From NCBI GenBank assembly GCA_030035585.1, contig CM057469.1, positions 14,626,501-14,690,500 on the forward strand: a DNA stretch of 64,000 nucleotides. The letters run 5' to 3'. Position numbers and translations under genes: made by a program. This document shows, in pieces, positions 11,635 through 22,098 of the stretch (position 1 is its first letter; every line of letters begins with the position of its first letter). A model generated the notes under the pieces. That model was not told where the DNA came from, did no database searches, and worked only from the letters and a program-made list of their open reading frames with translations. The DNA is from Dugong dugon (taxonomy: Eukaryota; Chordata; Mammalia; Sirenia; Dugongidae).

Positions 11635-11775
11635 ATTGAAGAACATCTGCTGTCTTTGCAAGCAACCTACAAAGATGCTGTTGCTGAAAAAGAACTATTA
11701 GCAAATCGGAGAGGACTAGCCACCAAGCGCTTGCAGTGTGCATCTATCTTACTAACTGCCCTGGATGATGAAAAG
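11635..11775 (+). CDS. DNAH14: DNAH14 exon 3 of window: stalk coiled coil 2
   Basis: A 47-codon exon, phase 0 at both ends, with acceptor AATTGTCTTTCAG. It encodes [16 protein letters not shown], then a glu/lys/leu-rich helix, then [19 protein letters not shown]. Family members show a similar L-x-R-A-x-x-L-x-x-x-L-x-x-E-x-x-R-W motif at the return of the stalk. The protein boundary after DDEK is demanded by the next exon (IRWQETINQ), and the donor there reads AAG|GCATGA, so it is GC rather than GT. No in-frame GT donor lies near enough to substitute: the open frame runs only two codons past the boundary before a TGA. Confidence 0.85.
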
Positions 11776-11961
11776 GCATGACTTTCCTTGGTTTATATTG
11801 ACTTCAAAACCCCAAGATAATTTTCACTGCAGCCTACATCATATGTTTCCTAAAGCTATCTTACTATCCAATTTCTTAATAAGACCTGTGGACCGTCTAT
11901 TCAGATAAAACAAGTGCATCCCGGTCAAGTAGTCTTAAAACAGAGATAACGTACTACAGAA

Positions 11962-12128
11962 AAAAATAACCAAACCCATTGCCATTGAGTCGATTCCAAC
12001 TCATCGTTGACCATATTGGACAGAGTAAAACTGCCCCATAGGGTTTCCAAGGAGCGCCTAATAGATTCAAACTGCTGACCTTTTGGTTAGCAGCTGTAGT
12101 TCTTAACCACTACACCATCAGGGTTTCC
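11962..12128 (-). repeat. AfroSINE, full length
   Basis: Reverse orientation: CCCATTGCCATTGAGTCGAT, GCCCCATAGGGTTTCCAAGG, TGCTGACCTTTTGGTTAGCA and the reverse head ACCATCAGGGTTTCC. It lies about 190 bp downstream of the GC donor. Confidence 0.9.
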
Positions 12129-12727
12129 ACAGACTACAGAGATCAGAGTTTATCTCCTATTGCTCATTAAGACCTCAGCACATTTTTGTCTGATGAGGCC
12201 CTGGGCAGCCTTTCAATGAGCATGTCCTGAGTTTTCCCTTTCTAGCACAGCAGCAACCCAAGCTGAGTGTATAAAGCATGGGTGAGGCCAAAAGAGAGGC
12301 GATGTCCTTAGGAAAGAAAAAGAGAATTTTATTGTCCTGTCAAACGTCTAACCCCTTTTATCTCATCTTTTTCTTTCCTCTAATTTACCCACCTTCTTTA
12401 TACTTGAATCCCTAGTGAGCTGACTCGAATCTTGGTTTGGTCACACCTTAACCTTTCTCAAGGGATGTTACAAAATTGTCAAGACAATTTTAATTTGGTT
12501 TGATTGTTTAAATAAATACATACCTTGGAAGACTCTTGTGCAGGATAGGAGAAGAAGGTTATGAAATCAAGCCCTCAAAAGTTGACTGATGTCCCTGAGA
12601 GTCAAGTACATGTGGAGAGGCAGTAGACCATCAGCATTATCCCAGATTTTAAGCTTCCAGAAGAGAAGGCTCTTGCTCAACATGCTTTATTCATTGGCCA
12701 GTCAAGCACATACATGGTTGAAGAGGG
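12129..12727. other. Intronic sequence, unclassified
   Basis: No exon, RNA gene or clear repeat recognised. Confidence 0.45.
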
Positions 12728-12972
12728 AGGCAATGCAGCATGTGGCTTAGAACAGAGGCTCTGGAGCCAGAGAATTGGGTTCAGGTCCCAGCTACACCCT
12801 CAAAAGCTTTGTAATCTTGAGCAAGTTGTTTAACTTCTCTGAGCTTCAGTTTCTTCATCTCGAAATGAAGTCAATAACATTTACTTAACCAAGCTGTTAA
12901 AGACATCAAATGAGATTTTCAAAGTAAAGTGTCCAGCAAATAAGTAAGGAGTTAATAAATGTTGGTTGTTTT
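12728..12972 (+). repeat. MIR SINE
   Basis: Nearly complete MIR: GGCTCTGGAGCCAGAGAATT, AGCAAGTTGTTTAACTTCTC, GCTTCAGTTTCTTCATCTC and a 3' end GGAGTTAATAAATGTTGG. Confidence 0.85.
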
Positions 12973-13273
12973 TATTATTGAACACCATTAATAATATAAT
13001 GAATTAATCTTTTTTAAAAAAAAATCCTCTTTTATTATACAAAGAATTTGAAATGGTGATCTGTCTATCTTAGCAAATATGACACCGTTGACAAATCCAG
13101 GAATGGCAATAGTGTCCCCTCAGAAACAGTTCATTTTTAAACATTATGCATTATTAATTTTCATGCAACTACAATAGTAATAGCAACCACAGATTAGGAG
13201 ACCATTAATTTTTAAAATGTCTCATTATGTTTTATATCAAATACCAATAACTCATTTTCATTTTAACATTTAG

Positions 13274-13489
13274 ATTCGATGGCAAGAAACAATCAATCAA
13301 ACAGACAAGAAATTGAGAGGAATCTTGGGTGACATACTTATTTCAGCAGCTTGCATTGTCTACAGTGGAGTGTTAACAGCAGAATTTCGCCAGCTGATTG
13401 TGAATAAATGGGAGAATATATGCGCTGAAAGCAACATTTCTTTGTCTTCAAACTTTTCATTAATTCAAGTCATGGCACAAAAAAATGAG
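13274..13489 (+). CDS. DNAH14: DNAH14 exon 4 of window: stalk base into AAA5
   Basis: A 72-codon exon, phase 0 at both ends, with acceptor TTTTAACATTTAG and donor GAG|GTAATA. It begins [16 protein letters not shown] and continues [16 protein letters not shown], the hallmark of dyneins where the stalk rejoins the ring (consensus close to G-D-x-L-x-x-x-x-x-x-x-Y-x-G). It then has FRQLIVNKW and ends [11 protein letters not shown], the entry to AAA5, so it bridges stalk and ring. The usual acidic residues and the tyr-x-gly are kept, which argues for a functional protein. Confidence 0.88.
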
Positions 13490-14029
13490 GTAATAACATA
13501 TTTGTATTACCCAGTTGAGTGACTTCCATTGTTGATTTGGATTTTGGCTGTTTGTGCATTTGGGGGTTTGGATCTTTTCCCCAGATTATTTTGAAAAATG
13601 AAAATATTGAAGTTTGTTCTAGACCTTAAATTTTTAAATGCCTCAATTGTTACATCTCTCTATTTCTGATCCTCTGGCAAAAGTTACAAAATATTCTTTT
13701 TTCCCAATGTAATCTTACTACCCTGTCCTAATGAATATTGCCAGTTTCTTTCCCTGAGACCCTTTAGTTTAAAAAAATTGGGAAACTTTCTAAGCTGCAG
13801 GGAGTATTCTTAGTCAAAAATATAGACCTCACATTTATCAATTTAATCAAAAAATATTTATTGTTTACCTATTGTGTAAGTCCTGTGCTAATGTTGTGAG
13901 AATAAAAAAAAAATTGCATACTTTTTTTAGTCCCTCAAAGAGTAATTTTATACCTGTTCTCTAGCTGATAACTCTACTTAATAGACCATCCCTTCCATAA
14001 GCCTCAGAAGTAAATGCTGGCTTCTCATT
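13490..14029 (+). other. Intronic sequence, unclassified
   Basis: Starts the 6.2-kb intron between the stalk base and AAA5. Only a weak old-repeat match around 13840-13900 (AAAAAATATTTATTGTTTAC). Confidence 0.45.
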
Positions 14030-14416
14030 TTCATAACTCTAATAATGAATATAAACTCAAATATACAAGTAATTACATTAAATACAAATGGGACTAAATG
14101 ATCTAATTAAAACTCTAAGATTGTAAGACTGTATGAAAATACAAACCAAAGGTCAAAACAGTAACCATATATGTTTTTATAAAGGACGCATCTAAAATGC
14201 ATCTAAAGAAATACTGAGTGTAAAAAAATGGGAGAAAATGTACCATAGATTACAAAGAAAAGGATGAAGTAGATTTTTAAGGCAAAAAAGGAATACCAAA
14301 ATTAAACAAACTCACTTTACAATAAGAATTGCTTTATTTCTCCAAGAATTTGCAACAATTCTAAGTTTGTTTTAACTAATAGATAGGTAAGTAGAGCTAG
14401 ATTGATTGATTGATAG
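14030..14416 (+). repeat. Old L1 ORF2 fragment, part 1 of an interrupted copy
   Basis: Degenerate early-ORF2 sequence (AATTACATTAAATACAAATG, AAAGGATGAAGTAGATTTTT, AACTCACTTTACAATAAGAA). It resumes at 14871, 16043, 18144 and 18555 between later RTE insertions. A GATT/GATA simple repeat lies at 14400-14420. Confidence 0.65.
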
Positions 14417-14870
14417 ATAGGTGCTGTTGAGTTGACTCCAATTCATGGCAACCTTATGCACAACAGAATGAAACATTGCTCAGTCCTGCAGCATCCTCAC
14501 AATCACCAGCATGTTTGAGTCCATCATTGCAGCTATTGGTCCAATTCATCTTACTGAAGGTCTTCCTCACCCTCCATGGCCCTCTACTTCACCAAACATG
14601 ATGTCCTTCTCTAGCAGTTAATCCCTCCTGTTGATGTGTCCAAAGCAGTGAGTTAGACAGTGTTCTGTTATGATCAATAAGGTTTTCATCGGCTAATTTT
14701 TGGAAGTAAATCACCAGGCCTTTCTCCCAAGTTCATCTTATTCTGGAAGCTCCACTAAAACCTGTCCACCAGGGATGACCCTGCTAGTCTTGGAAATACC
14801 GGTGGCTTAGCTTCCAGCATCATAGCAACATGTAAGCCATCACAGTATGACAAACGGATAGATGGGTAAA
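14417..14870 (-). repeat. RTE deletion derivative, about 450 bp
   Basis: In reverse it joins an RTE 5' UTR-like segment (AGCATGTAAGCC-side: TGGCTTACATGTTGCTATGA, CCAGCAGGG-type block) to the RTE 3' end (GGACATCATGTTTGGTGAAG and TTGCATAAGG-type end). The whole ORF is missing. The same architecture occurs at 22239 and 61047, so this is a nonautonomous family presumably moved by the RTE enzyme. Confidence 0.7.
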
Positions 14871-15714
14871 GCAAACATTAAAAGAACTACAAGGAAAATA
14901 GACGAATCTATAATCAGAGTGAAAATGTTTAACTCTTTCTGTAACTCACAGAACAAGCATATAAAAATTAGCAAGAATAGATAAAATTTTAACAACATGA
15001 TCAACAAATGAACTTAATGAGTATATAGAACACTGCAGTTATGCCTACAGCTTACACATTCTATCCAAGCACATAGAGAACATTGGCAAAATTGATTATT
15101 AATGGGCCACAAATCAAGTTTCAACAAATGTCAAAGAACTGAAATCACACAGAGTATGTTATCTGACCAAAATGCAATTAAGCTAGAAGTCAGTAATTGA
15201 AGATACTCTGAAAATGCTCATATTTCTGGAAATTTGGAAATACGCTTCTAAACTAACCATAGGTCAAAAAAGACATCAGAGTTGAAAAAAATGATGCATT
15301 GATGAAAGCTTTTCTTTTGAGAATGGGAACATTAGAAGGGATGCCCACTATCTCCACTTCTATGGAACATTGTACTGGAGATCCTAGACAGTGCAGTAAG
15401 GCAAGAAAAATAAAAGATAGTAGGGTTGGAAAAGACAAAAGAAACAAATACAATTATTTGCAGGTGACACCTTATGTACTTAAAAAAATCCAAGAGAATC
15501 TATATGAGAATTAATAATTAAGTTTTAGCATAGTTACTGGAATTAAAGTCGGTATACAAAAACCAAATTGCTTTTCTCTATACCAACAACAAACAGGGTG
15601 TGAAATGTTTTTAAATACCATTTATTGTAGCATCAAAATGAATCTATCAAAAAATGTGCAAGATTTATATAAAGAAAATTATAAAATATCATTAAGATAA
15701 ATTTTAAGGAACCT
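14871..15714 (+). repeat. Old L1 ORF2, part 2
   Basis: Continues the interrupted L1. The polymerase region is recognisable by TTTGAGAATGGGAACATTAG, GGGATGCCCACTATCTCCAC and GGAGATCCTAGACAGTGCAG, all with multiple stops. Confidence 0.75.
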
Positions 15715-15725
15715 AAATAAGTGAA

Positions 15726-16031
15726 TGTCTTGGAAGAAGTACAACCAGAATGCTCCTTAGAATCAAGGATTACAAGACTACGTCTTACATACTTTGGACA
15801 TGTTGTCAGAAGGGATCAGTCCCTGGAGAATGACATCATGCTTGGTAAAGTAGAGGGTCAGCGAAAAAGAGGAAGACCCTCAACAAGATGGAATGACACA
15901 GTGGTTGCAACAATGGGCTCAAGCATAACAACAATTGTAAGCATGGGGCGCAGGACTGGACAGTGTTTCTTTCTGTGGTACATGGGGTTGCTATGAGTCA
16001 GAACTGACTCAACAGACTTAACAACAACAAC
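15726..16031 (+). repeat. RTE LINE, 3' end, with target duplication
   Basis: A 5'-truncated RTE copy: GTCTTGGAAGAAGTACAACC near the start, TACTTTGGACATGTTGTCAG, and a (AAC)n tail. AAATAAGTGAA at 15715-15725 is repeated at 16032-16042, an 11-bp target-site duplication proving insertion into the old L1. Confidence 0.9.
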
Positions 16032-16042
16032 AAATAAGTGAA

Positions 16043-17126
16043 GAGTTATACCGTGTTCATGAATTGGAAAACTCAATATTCTAAAGTTGCCAGTTCTTTC
16101 CAAATTGATCTGCAGATCTGGTGTAATCCCAATCAAAATCCCGACCTCTTTATGTGTGCATGCTTTGTCTGTGTGTGTGTATGTAAATTGACAAGCTGAT
16201 TCTAAAAATTATATGAAAAGACAAAGGACTAAAATAGCCAAGACAATATTGATGAAGAGCTAGGTGGGAGGACTTGCTACATCAAATATCAAGATTTACT
16301 TTAAAGCCACAGTAATTAGGACAGTTGTATTGTTTGTCTGTGTGTGTGTCAATGCAAGGATAAACAACTAGACCAATGGAGCAAAATTCAGAGCCCAGAA
16401 ACATTTGGTTTATGGTGAAAGTGATACTGTAGTGCAGTGGGAAATGGGGAGTCTTTTCAATAAATGGTGCTAGGTAATCGAATATCCATAAAGAAAAAAA
16501 AAAAGAAGAAATAAACTTGGCTATAACTTCGTGTCACACATGAAAATTCAGTTGTAGCTAAATTGTGGACCTAAATGTGAAAGACAAAATGATAAAGCAT
16601 AATTTATGAGAATATCTACATGACCCTACATTAAGAAAATATTTCTCAAACAAAACTAACAATAAAAGAAAAAAATTGATAAATTGGATTCCATTAAAAT
16701 TTAGAACTTCTGTTCATCAAAAGACACCATTAAGATAATATGAAGGCAAGCCAAAGAGTAAGAGAAGATATTTGCAATATGTATATTGAACAAAGGACCC
16801 TGTCCACAAAGTAAAAAGAACCACTACACATCAACAAACAAGACATAAAACCTAGTAGATAAATGGGCAAGAGCCTTGAATAGGCAATTCACAAAAGAGA
16901 ATATCCAAATGGCCAATAAACATATGAAAATATGCTTAACCTCATTATTCATCAGCAAAATGCAAATTAAAACCAAAATTAGATACCACATGCATCTGCC
17001 AAATAGCACTAAAATTTAAAAGACTGACAATATCAACAGTTAGGAAGAATTTGGAGTAACAGAAACTCTCATAAATTGCCTATGAGAATGTAAAATGCTA
17101 CAATCATTTCAGAATACTATGATACT
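16043..17126 (+). repeat. Old L1 ORF2, part 3
   Basis: Late ORF2 remnants: GTGTTCATGAATTGGAAAAC, TGGTGTAATCCCAATCAAAA, AATTCAGAGCCCAGAAACAT, CAAAAGACACCATTAAGATA and ATTCACAAAAGAGAATATCC. The order matches the parts at 14030 and 14871. TG-rich patches at 16155-16185 and 16335-16350 interrupt it. Confidence 0.75.
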
Positions 17127-18143
17127 TTTTGTTGTTGTTAGAAGGGGCTGTCAAGTCAGTTCCAACTCATAGCGACCCTGTGCACCACAGAACGAAACAC
17201 TGTGCGATCCTGCATCGTGCTCACAATCGTTGTTATGCTTGAAGCCCATTGTTGCAGCCACTGTGTCAATCCATCTCACTGAGGGTCTTGCTCTTTTTCG
17301 CTGACCCTGTACCTTACAAAGCATGATGTCCTTCTCCAGGGACTCATCTCTCCTGACGTGTCCAAAGTATGTAAGATGTAATCTCGCCGTCCTTCCTTCT
17401 AAGGAGCATTCTGGTTGTACTTCTTCCAAGACAGATTTGTTTGTTCTTTTGGTGTCCATAGTATATTCAGTATTCTTCGCCAACACCACAATTCTAAGAC
17501 GTCAGTTCTTCTTCGGTCTTCCTTATTCATTGCCCAGCTTTCGCATGCATATGAGGCAATTGAAAACTCCGTGGCTTGGGTCAGGCACACCTTAGTCTTC
17601 AAGGTGACATTCTTTGCTTTTCAACACTTTAAAGAGGTCTTTTGTAGCAGATTTGCCTAATGCAATGCGTCTTTTGATTTCCTGACTGCTGCTTCCATGG
17701 ATATGGATTGTGGATCCAAGCAAAATGAAATCCTTGACACCTTCAATCTTTTCTCTGTTTATCATGATGTTGCTTATTGGTCCAGTTGTGAGGATTTTTG
17801 TTTTCTTTATATTGAGGTGTAATCCATCCTGAAGGCCGTGGTCTTTGATCTTCACCAGTAAGTGCTTCAAGTCCTCTTCACTTTCAGCAAGCAAGGTTGT
17901 GTCATCTGCATATCACAGGCTGTTGATGAGTTTTCCTCCAATCCTGATGCCCCTTTCTTCTTCTTATAGTCCAGCTGTTCGGATTATTTGCTCAGCACAC
18001 AGATTGAATAGGTATGGTGAAAGGATGCAATCCTGACACACACCTTTCCTGACTTTAAACCATGCAGTATCCCCTTGTTCTGTCTGAACAACTGCCTCTT
18101 GATCTGTGTACAGGTTCCTCGTGAGCACAATGAAGTGTTCTAG
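17127..18143 (-). repeat. RTE LINE, 3' third
   Basis: Reverse-strand RTE from its (TAACAACAA) end through the C-terminal domain to the reverse transcriptase. The YADD catalytic codons are intact in reverse at 17901-17912, followed by TTLLAESEEDLKHLL-type sequence. Stops and frameshifts break the frame. It ends at the segment encoding NLYTDQEA. Confidence 0.88.
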
Positions 18144-18442
18144 AAATTAGCTACTAATTTTTAAAAATACATATATCCTATGATATTCGACTCCTAGGTT
18201 TTTACCCAACAAAAATACATACATGGGTGAATCGATAAGCATGTATAAAAAAAATTCATTGTTATTCATAATAGCCAAAACCTTAAAACAATCTAAGTGT
18301 CCTCAACAGTAGAATGGATAAATAAATCTTGTTATAATAAAATGGAATGCTCTACAGCAATGAGAATGAATGGATACAGCTACAGAACAACATGGATAAA
18401 GCCAGGTACAAAGGAGGTTATGCTGTAAGGTTTCATTTATCT
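18144..18442 (+). repeat. Old L1 ORF2 end, part 4
   Basis: ATGATATTCGACTCCTAGGT, ATTCATAATAGCCAAAACCT, GAATGGATAAATAAATCTTG and ACATGGATAAAGCCAGGTAC correspond to the final ORF2 codons and the start of the 3' UTR of the same interrupted L1. Confidence 0.75.
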
Positions 18443-18554
18443 GTTGTTGTTAGGTGCTGTTGAGTCGGTTCTGACTCATAGTGACCCCACCTACAACAGA
18501 ACGAAACACTGCCTGGTCCTCTGCCATCCTGATGATCGTTGTTATGCTTGAGCC
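18443..18554 (-). repeat. RTE LINE 3' tip with target duplication
   Basis: A 112-bp reverse copy of the RTE end (TTAGGTGCTGTTGAGTCGGT). CATTTATCT at 18434-18442 recurs at 18555-18563, a 9-bp target duplication. Confidence 0.88.
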
Positions 18555-18563
18555 CATTTATCT

Positions 18564-19039
18564 AAAATTCAAAAAGAAGTGAAAGTGTAGTGCTTGAGGA
18601 TATATATTTAGGTTGTCAGATAACAGAAAAACATGTCGATCAGGAAATTGATTAGCATTTGAAAATAACAACTCTGATGTGTTATTGGGTTTGGAGTTAA
18701 TTTCTCTCACCACACTGACTCCTGTCTTCTTTGTACTCAGATGCAGTCTACCCTCTAACCAACAGAATTATTTGTGCTTTCCAAGGCTCATCATTGTCTT
18801 TCAGATCTCCTTTTATGAAAAATTCAATAGCATGAAGTTCCTCCTAGGCTTAAACATAAAACTTTTTCCTCTGTTCTAAAGTAAAAGGTATCCAGCGTAT
18901 CCTTGGCTTCTCCTGAAGAGGCCCCTGCTGCCTTTGGCTGGAATGCTCCTTGGTCTCCTGTTCCTTCTCTGACCTCCACGCATCTTCCTGCTGACACTGG
19001 CATGAGGAAGAAGCAGCAGGCAAAGGGAGGTCATGTAAG
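18564..19039. other. Intronic sequence with L1 remnant end
   Basis: The first ~80 bases look like the L1 tail. 18640-19040 carries no feature I can name; open frames on both strands there have no domain. Confidence 0.4.
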
Positions 19040-19258
19040 GAGTGAAAAGCTTATCAGGGTTGGAGTCAGCTTCTATATCAAACCCTACCTCTCCCCCTTG
19101 TTCTGACAGTATAATCATAGGCAAGACCCTAAGGTCTTTTAGCCTCAGTTCCTCCATCTGGGACATGAGGGTTGTTATAGTAATTTAAACAGATAATGTG
19201 TATAAGTGCTTGGCAGGTGGAAGGTGCTCAGCAGAGTAGCTATTATTATATTTGTATG
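19040..19258 (+). repeat. MIR SINE
   Basis: Degenerate MIR with GGCAAGACCCTAAGGTCTTT, GCCTCAGTTCCTCCATCTG and TAAGTGCTTGGCAGGTGG. Confidence 0.65.
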
Positions 19259-19502
19259 ATTCTATATTATTGCATGTATGATGCATGTATGCCTTACTCT
19301 TATCCTTCCATTAGAGTTCAAGATCCTTGTAAACAGGTCCTCTGTCTTATTTTTCTTTTCTGTCTCCCATAGCATCTTTGTTGTAATGGACATTCTAAAT
19401 GTCCTGACTGATGAACAGAAAAGTATAATTTAGTGAATGATTACTCACCCTACCAAAAATTCCATATTCAGAGTCTTTTAAAATTGTTAACTTCCTTAGT
19501 CC
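19259..19502. other. Intronic sequence, possible L2 trace
   Basis: A weak resemblance to an L2 3' end around 19315-19385 is not enough to call. Nothing else seen. Confidence 0.35.
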
Positions 19503-19672
19503 TTTTAGAACTTATTTTACTTCCTAAAATATCCAATAGGATGCTAAACATTATGAAGAAGCTCATAAAATAGTGAAAGTACTAATGTTTTAGAACTTAT
19601 TTTACTTCCTAAAATATCCAATAGGATACTAAACATTGTGAAGAAGCTCATGAAATAGTGAAAGTACTAATG
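19503..19672 (+). repeat. 85-bp tandem duplication beside a splice acceptor
   Basis: Units 19503-19587 and 19588-19672 begin TTTTAGAACTTATTTTACTT and end AAGTACTAATG. They differ at three positions. Each carries the branch-point-like TACTAAT (19580-19586 and 19665-19671). The second lies about 15-20 nt before the acceptor AG at 19683-19684. Confidence 0.95.
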
Positions 19673-19684
19673 TTTTCATTCCAG

Positions 19685-19915
19685 ATCCGCCAATGGCATA
19701 ATCAGGGGCTGCCTCTTGGTAAGTATTCAGCAGAGAATGCCATCTTGATCAAGAACGGCCGGCAGTGGCCCCTGCTTATCGACCCACATAAGCAAGCACA
19801 CAACTGGATCCGTCAGATGGAAGGGTCCAGACTGCAGGAGCTCTCCATCGAGGACAGCAATTACACCAAAAAAATTGAAAATGCTATGAAGACAGGAGGG
19901 AGTGTCCTCTTGCAG
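19685..19915 (+). CDS. DNAH14: DNAH14 exon 5 of window: AAA5 core
   Basis: A 77-codon exon, phase 0 at both ends, with acceptor TTTTCATTCCAG and donor CAG|GTATTT. It encodes [20 protein letters not shown] and then [20 protein letters not shown], the clearest dynein signature in the window: the family has G-L-P-x-D-x-x-S-x-E-N-x-x-x-x-x-x-x-R-W-P-L-x-I-D-P-Q-x-Q-A-x-x-W-I. The end, [13 protein letters not shown], leads to the next exon NLPET, equivalent to G-x-x-x-L-x-E-N-V/L-x-E in relatives. AAA5 is structural in dyneins and has no working Walker A. A tandem duplication lies directly upstream of the acceptor. Confidence 0.93.
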
Positions 19916-20195
19916 GTATTTAGAAAATATGGCCAAACTCCCTAATTCCATGCAGCTCACACATACAGTGTATGCACTCAGAATAAAGAAGAAGAACTTT
20001 AAGTGACAGGTAACTTTGTCAGGGCAAAAATAATAAATAAGTAAAGTGAGTTTTCTTGCCAAATCTCTCAGAGCTGCCTTTCACTGGTGTCCAGATTTGT
20101 AATAAGATTTAAATTTTTACCACGCTGTGTCTTTTCGACTGCACCTTATTTGTTGTATGGTGATTTTTAAATTTTACATCTATTGGGTTTTTCAG

Positions 20196-20317
20196 AATCT
20201 CCCTGAAACATTAGCTCCAAGTTTAAAGGTGATTTTGAAAAAGGATATCTATAAGAAAAGAGGAGAATATTTCATAAGGATTGATGATTCTGAGACCGAA
20301 TACAATTCCAAATTTAG
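20196..20317 (+). CDS. DNAH14: DNAH14 exon 6 of window: AAA5
   Basis: A 122-nt exon (40 codons plus 2 nt), phase 0 in and phase 2 out, with acceptor GGGTTTTTCAG and donor TTTAG|GTAATG. It encodes [20 protein letters not shown], then a short acidic stretch ([13 protein letters not shown]) and the first two bases of an arginine codon completed at 23448. In relatives this is the segment where AAA5 places its sensor and a conserved P-x-L-x-P-V-L. It joins to LYISTEIANPH. Confidence 0.88.
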
Positions 20318-20828
20318 GTAATGTCTTTTACATTTAAATTGAATAAAATATCTATATTTTTAAGACAACGTTGGAGGCCCAGTATTTCAGTCCTGGACTC
20401 AAATGTAACCTACACTCTGCCTGCAGGAGGAAGTGAGATTTTGCCTTTTGAAGGTTCTTTTTCATAATTTGTTGCCAATCACATTCATCAGTATACAGAG
20501 TTGGGAACAGAGTTTTTATTTATCAAGTCACTCCAAGACAGTATTTCTTAAACCGTGCCCCATGTAACATTATGAGTTCCATAAAGAGTCTTGAGCCAGG
20601 AAGCCTAACCCCACTTTATCCAGAGAAGCTCTGTTCAATCTGTTTGCCTAACATTTTATTGAAGAGGGTTGGGGGAGCTTCTGTTACTTAAAAAAAAAAA
20701 AAATCTATATTTGCTATCTAGAGCAAAAAGATATGATTTTGTCTAGGAAGATAAAAACATTGTATCCATGTTCCCAGGAGTAACAGGCCGCCTGGAAACT
20801 GACTTCCACCGGCCAACTGCACAGAGTA
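20318..20828 (+). other. Intronic sequence, unclassified
   Basis: Only a short A-tract (20690-20701) and no recognised family before the palindromic element. Confidence 0.45.
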
Positions 20829-21041
20829 CTGTATTTTATGCAAATATCACGCACCTTCTACGTTTGTTTGCCAACTGCATCCTCCCCCTGTGAGGTATTT
20901 TCATAAGCGCTGCTATGCCAATTTTTCTTTACATGTTGCTGTAAAAAAATTGGCATAGTGCGCTTATGAAAATACCTCCAGGGGTAGGGCAAGGTCAGCA
21001 AACAAAGGTAGAAGATACGAGTTATTTGTGTAAAAATATGG
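20829..21041. mobile_element. Palindromic TA-flanked MITE-like element, copy 1
   Basis: A 213-bp near-perfect inverted repeat. The left end CTGTATTTTATGCAAATA and right end TATTTGTGTAAAAATATGG are reverse complements with few mismatches, and pairing continues inward through ACCTTCTACGTTTGTTTG and GAGGTATTTTCATAAGCG to a tight loop near 20935 (around CATGTTGCTG). TA flanks both sides (20827-20828 and 21042-21043), as for Tc1/mariner insertions. No coding capacity. A second copy is at 52834. I do not recognise the family name. Confidence 0.85.
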
Positions 21042-21043
21042 TA

Positions 21044-21872
21044 TTATTCTATAGCCAAATTTAATTACCACCAAAATATCATTCCCAAAGGAACAAGACA
21101 TTTGAGTTGTCTGGTCATGTGCATCTCTACCTGTGAGAAGAGATAAGGGAAAGTCCATTCATAATCAGAGGATTGCTGGGTGAGCGGGTGAGCAGGTGAT
21201 CAGCAAGGGCAGTTAGGAGATGATTTTAACAGTCCCTACCTGCTGCATGTGATTTTTCACAGGGACTCTGACAGACCGACTCTTTACCAAGGTGGTCCTG
21301 ACTCTTAAGTCTGTTCCCAGTGTATCTTTTCCCCTAGACACAGCTGTGGAGGCTCTCCTCAGGTTCTTACTCCTTGGAATTCTCTCTTCCAGCCTCCTTC
21401 CTTCTGTTAATAAAACATGTTCCAAGATGTGTCCTCAAAGCCTAATTTCCAGGAATTTAATCAGTGTCATGTAAAAAAGGGATCTTGTGGTTTTTAAAAG
21501 CAAGTGGTTAAACAAAGTTAAACAGGGCTCTTTCCCAAAGGACTTAAAAACTGCTTGGAGTCACTGGACCCTCTCCAGAAAACAGTGTTCTACAATATAC
21601 ACTTGGGGAAACACCATGTTCACCCATTGTTTTTTCTCACTGGATACAATATGACTGATTAACAGTAGCTCTAGAAATGCTAGTGAAGTTACATTCTCCT
21701 GAACTGACAACCTGGTTCCCATGTTTGAAATATGTGTGTTTGAGGAGATGGTGGAGATCACCATGTTAGAAGGCAGACTTGGTGATGGATCCCTACTCTG
21801 TCACTTTCTGGCCATGTGATATTAACAGCTTATTTGGGAGTAAGGAAGAGTCCCTGCTGTACTGGGTTGCTA
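21044..21872. other. Intronic sequence, unclassified
   Basis: The segment 21160-21440 is GC-richer and holds AATAAAACATG (21410-21420), which could be a polyadenylation site of an old LTR, but no LTR ends were found. Confidence 0.35.
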
Positions 21873-21883
21873 TGAGGACTAAG

Positions 21884-22085
21884 GAAACCCTGGTGGCTTG
21901 GTGGTTAAGAGCTGCAGCTGCTAACCAAAAAGTCATCAGTTCGAATCCACCAGGTGCTCCTTGGAAACACTATGGGGAAGTTCTACTCTGTCCTGTAGGG
22001 ACTATGAGTCAGAATTGACTCCACAATAACAGGTTTGGGTTTTGGTGGGTTTTTTCTTTTTTCTTTTTTTTTTTTTTTTTGTTTG
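21884..22085 (+). repeat. AfroSINE with T-rich tail, first of a same-site stack
   Basis: AACCCTGGTGGCTTGGTGGT head, CATCAGTTCGAATCCACC B box, AGGGACTATGAGTCAGAATT near the 3' end and a long T-run (about 22047-22080). Preceded by TGAGGACTAAGGA (21873-21885) and followed by the same 13-mer (22086-22098). Confidence 0.92.
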
Positions 22086-22098
22086 TGAGGACTAAGGA

